A DNA stretch of 7,705 nt, taken from the NCBI GenBank assembly GCA_018812395.1, contig JAHJDS010000334.1:1-7705 (forward strand), read 5' to 3'. The DNA is from Pseudomonadota bacterium. Lineage in GTDB: Bacteria > Desulfobacterota > Desulfarculia > Desulfarculales > JAHJDS01. Below are positions 6,657 through 7,705 of the stretch, one piece after another; positions within the stretch are counted from its first letter, which is position 1, and every line of letters begins with the position of its first letter. The notes below the pieces were generated by a model, which saw only the letters and a program-made list of their open reading frames with translations, made no database searches and was not told the DNA's origin. A program made the translations under genes and the position numbers.

Positions 6657-7070
6657 ATGGTAAAGGTTACTTTCTACGATTCTTTCGAGGAGATGATGGA
6701 GGCGGAGCAAGAGGCCAGGGCGGCCGCCGATGTACGGGTTCAGCCCTGGCAAGAGAAAAGCCGGGCAGATGAAATACTGGTCAGTGATTCGGGTTACGAT
6801 TTCCCAATCTTCCACGAGATTCTTGATCCGGAGAAAATAGTCGGGGAGAACCTCAAAAAACATGGAGACGAGTACGAAGACGAGGGCATTTGGTTTCTGG
6901 ACCTGTACCGGGAGCCCCATATGAAGTGCTTCAGGTTCGCCAGGAACTACAGCGAAGCCTGCCCTGAGGGCGAGCTTGGAGATTTCCACCTCAGCGTGGC
7001 ATTCGGAAAAATTAGAAGGGAGGCCTTCGAGGAACTGAAAGAAAGGGGATTCAGGCTGTACGACGAATAA
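6657..7070 (+). CDS. 137-aa acidic protein of unknown function, last gene of cluster
   Basis: The ATG at 6657 follows GGTGAT (6646-6651), a near-perfect anti-16S match at 5-nt spacing. The small acidic soluble protein begins with a strand and helix (MVKVTFYDSFEEMMEAEQEA), then an RVQPW segment (27-31), SDSGYDFPIFHEIL (43-56), an aromatic acidic stretch around 72-85 (EYEDEGIWFLDLY), and ACPEGELGDFHLS (101-113), ending with an amphipathic helix. I recognise no catalytic motif or named family. C91 and C102 are isolated, so a zinc site is not supported. Its position at the end of the tight Orc1/Cdc6-like unit suggests an accessory protein, perhaps binding the ATPases or modulating them like a small antagonist. 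That is inference from context only. Confidence 0.82.
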   Translation: MVKVTFYDSFEEMMEAEQEARAAADVRVQPWQEKSRADEILVSDSGYDFPIFHEILDPEKIVGENLKKHGDEYEDEGIWFLDLYREPHMKCFRFARNYSEACPEGELGDFHLSVAFGKIRREAFEELKERGFRLYDE

Positions 7071-7079
7071 CCATTCAGC

Positions 7080-7193
7080 CTAGTCAAGCTGGCCAAGAAG
7101 CCAGATTTCCCGGTCGTCCAGGTCCCTACCCTCCAGGTATCCCTTCAGTGCCCGCCAGACCTCTTCAGCCAGTGGCTGCCGAATTTTCAACAT
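7080..7193 (-). CDS. 37-aa minus-strand mini-protein with near-ideal SD
   Basis: On the minus strand the ATG at 7191-7193 is preceded by GGAGGTGA (7199-7206) separated by an A-run of about six bases, the strongest SD in the window. The frame reads MLKIRQPLAEEVWRALKGY, continues with charged residues including GRDLDDREIWLL, and stops at TAG (7080-7082). The composition is natural: an amphipathic, Trp- and Leu-containing helix pair without rare amino acids. The stop is 9 nt from the stop of the convergent 137-aa gene. No clear promoter is seen upstream. It may be a small regulator or the truncated N-terminus of a longer ancestral gene. No family is recognised. Confidence 0.5.
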   Translation of the reverse strand: MLKIRQPLAEEVWRALKGYLEGRDLDDREIWLLGQLD

Positions 7194-7268
7194 TTTTTTC
7201 ACCTCCGTACGACTTCCAATCAGGTTTGTGCGCCTGTCATTTCGAGGTTCCCCGTAGGGCTAAAGCGG

Positions 7269-7287
7269 GTCCAGGCAGGGCCTGGGC
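7269..7287. repeat. 8-bp hairpin with 3-nt loop
   Basis: GTCCAGGC (7269-7276) and GCCTGGGC (7280-7287) pair over 8 bp with one G-U wobble around an AGG loop. No T-run follows on either strand, so it is not a typical rho-independent terminator. It lies upstream of the 37-aa minus-strand ORF and could be part of its leader. Confidence 0.45.
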
Positions 7288-7366
7288 GAAAAGGACAAAG
7301 AGGGAGCTGGAGCCCCATGGCGGAAGCGAGCCTTGTGCTTTTCAGCTTTTTAGTATTTACTTGGGG

Positions 7367-7458
7367 ACGGGCCGAATAAGTGGGAGCTATCGAGGCCCGC
7401 TTCTGAGGCAAAAAAGTAGTAGCTCTTGAGGAGCCTTAGCCCGAGCCGTTGAGCCCGT
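7367..7458. repeat. Nested inverted repeats (closing stem plus inner stem)
   Basis: ACGGGC (7367-7372) is complementary to GCCCGT (7453-7458). Inside it GAGCTA (7384-7389) is complementary to TAGCTC (7420-7425), extendable to about 10 pairs (7381-7390 with 7419-7428) with G-U pairs. The G-U pairs fit an RNA read from the plus strand. The right arm ends about 9 nt before the TATA-like box of the PHP gene, so the element is probably upstream of that promoter rather than in its transcript. Confidence 0.35.
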
Positions 7459-7466
7459 GCGCAAGG

Positions 7467-7506
7467 TATATATTTATTGAAACCATAAGCCTTAACAGTG
7501 AGGGAG
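7467..7506 (+). promoter_or_regulatory. TATA-like box and SD before the PHP-domain gene
   Basis: TATATATTTATT (7467-7478) is the most AT-rich stretch in this part of the window. As an archaeal TATA box it would start transcription near 7497. As a bacterial -10 (TATATT, 7469-7474) it has only a poor -35 (TTGAGC, 7449-7454, spacing 14). GAGGGAG (7500-7506) is a good SD for the ATG at 7510. The archaeal reading leaves a leader of only about 13 nt. Confidence 0.45.
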
Positions 7507-7509
7507 ATC

Positions 7510-7705
7510 ATGGCAGGAAGAGGCCTCCGGCTGGTTAAGGCAGATTTGCATGTACATACTCCGGCCTCTAGCTGCTTTAGGGGCGAGATCACACCAGAGG
7601 ACCTCGTCGAATCAGCTGTTTCTGCTGGTTTAGAAGCATTAGCGATAACAGACCATAATACTGGTGCCTGGATCGACCAAATTAAAGATGCTGCCAGAGA
7701 TAAAT
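7510..7705 (+). CDS. PHP-domain protein, N-terminal 65 residues only
   Basis: ATG 7510 follows a GAGGGAG SD. After a short basic lead (MAGRGLRLVK) comes the PHP metal-binding motif ADLHVHTPASSC (11-22, H14 and H16), then the helix ITPEDLVESAVSAGLEALA and the second motif ITDHN, with Asp and His ligands. PHP domains are trinuclear-metal phosphoesterases found in histidinol phosphatase, DNA polymerase subunits and larger ATPase fusions. The 'HTPAS' and 'TDHNTGAWID' wording resembles, from memory, N-terminal PHP modules of bacterial and archaeal proteins that continue into an AAA/SMC-like ATPase (TrlF-like). The rest is beyond the window, so this cannot be decided. It is separated from the cluster by the structured spacer and has its own promoter. 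Confidence 0.85.
   Translation, partial: MAGRGLRLVKADLHVHTPASSCFRGEITPEDLVESAVSAGLEALAITDHNTGAWIDQIKDAARDK

Larger units (their letters stand above)
7207..7466. other. GC-rich non-coding stretch with several inverted repeats (possible structured RNA)
   Basis: About 260 nt between the 37-aa ORF and the PHP gene hold no credible gene: the frames here lack initiation signals and have odd, low-complexity translations. The stretch carries a strong short hairpin (7269-7287) and a nested pair of inverted repeats (7367-7458), plus purine runs and three GAGCC copies (7431, 7443, 7451). I looked for tRNA, tmRNA, SRP RNA and RNase P signatures and found none. It could be an unknown structured RNA, a 5' leader for either flanking gene, or a decayed repeat element. 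Confidence 0.35.

Noticed and set aside
6393..6989. 198-codon minus-strand frame opposite the Orc1/Cdc6-like gene end and 137-aa gene
   Set aside because: It is opposite well-supported genes with good SDs and has a Pro/Arg-rich, patternless translation.
7089..7104. CTGGC/GCCAG inverted repeat as a terminator for the cluster
   Set aside because: The stem is only 5 bp, no T-run follows, and it lies inside the 37-aa minus-strand ORF.
7235..7247. TGTCATTTCGAGG, like the ends of widespread bacterial palindromic repeats
   Set aside because: No inverted partner copy or full element is visible nearby, so it may be chance.
7207..7466. tRNA, tmRNA, SRP RNA, RNase P RNA or group II intron domain V
   Set aside because: None of the signature core sequences or terminal pairing is present; GAGCCGT near 7443 alone does not make a domain V.
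7148..7592. Overlapping frames in the spacer, including 7148-7429 (+), 7220-7411 (-) and 7350-7592 (-)
   Set aside because: They have no initiation signals and low-complexity translations, and they overlap inverted repeats or the PHP gene start.

Overview
The window is prokaryotic: dense genes, short spacers, Shine-Dalgarno (SD) starts, and no tRNA, rRNA or CRISPR array that I could find. The host is not settled. An Orc1/Cdc6-type ATPase beside a HerA-type ATPase, frequent AGG arginine codons and TATA-like boxes about 25 nt before two SD-less starts suggest an archaeon. A TTGACA-N17-TATCTT promoter and a large orphan protein of bacterial flavour suggest a bacterium. A bacterium carrying an archaeal-type mobile module, or an archaeon with a bacterial-type accessory gene, would both fit. 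No transposase, integrase, att site or terminal repeat is visible.

Layout. Positions 1-2726 are filled by one minus-strand reading frame, open for 908 codons to the window edge and therefore truncated at its C-terminus. It is visibly more AT-rich than the rest. A divergent promoter region (about 2727-2890) separates it from a plus-strand cluster: a 162-aa helical/coiled-coil protein (2891-3379); a 647-aa HerA/DUF87-type ATPase fused to a winged helix and a PD-(D/E)XK-like nuclease domain (3467-5410); a 348-aa Orc1/Cdc6-like AAA+ ATPase (5481-6527); a 39-aa basic/acidic mini-protein (6531-6650); and a 137-aa acidic protein of unknown function (6657-7070). The last three are tightly packed (3-nt and 6-nt gaps). 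A 37-aa minus-strand ORF with a near-ideal SD (7080-7193) converges on the cluster. It is followed by about 260 nt of GC-rich non-coding DNA with several inverted repeats (7207-7466). A TATA-like box and SD then precede the start of a PHP-domain protein (7510 to the window edge).

How the genes may work together (inference). The Orc1/Cdc6-like protein is a candidate origin- or site-recognition ATPase, and the HerA-like protein a DNA translocase carrying its own nuclease, that is, HerA and NurA functions in one chain. The helical upstream protein and the two small downstream proteins would be accessory or adaptor subunits. This suits either the replication/maintenance core of an integrated plasmid-like element or a nuclease-translocase defence system. 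The flanking large orphan protein and PHP protein are types often seen in accessory regions, which favours a genomic island. None of these roles can be proved from the sequence alone.
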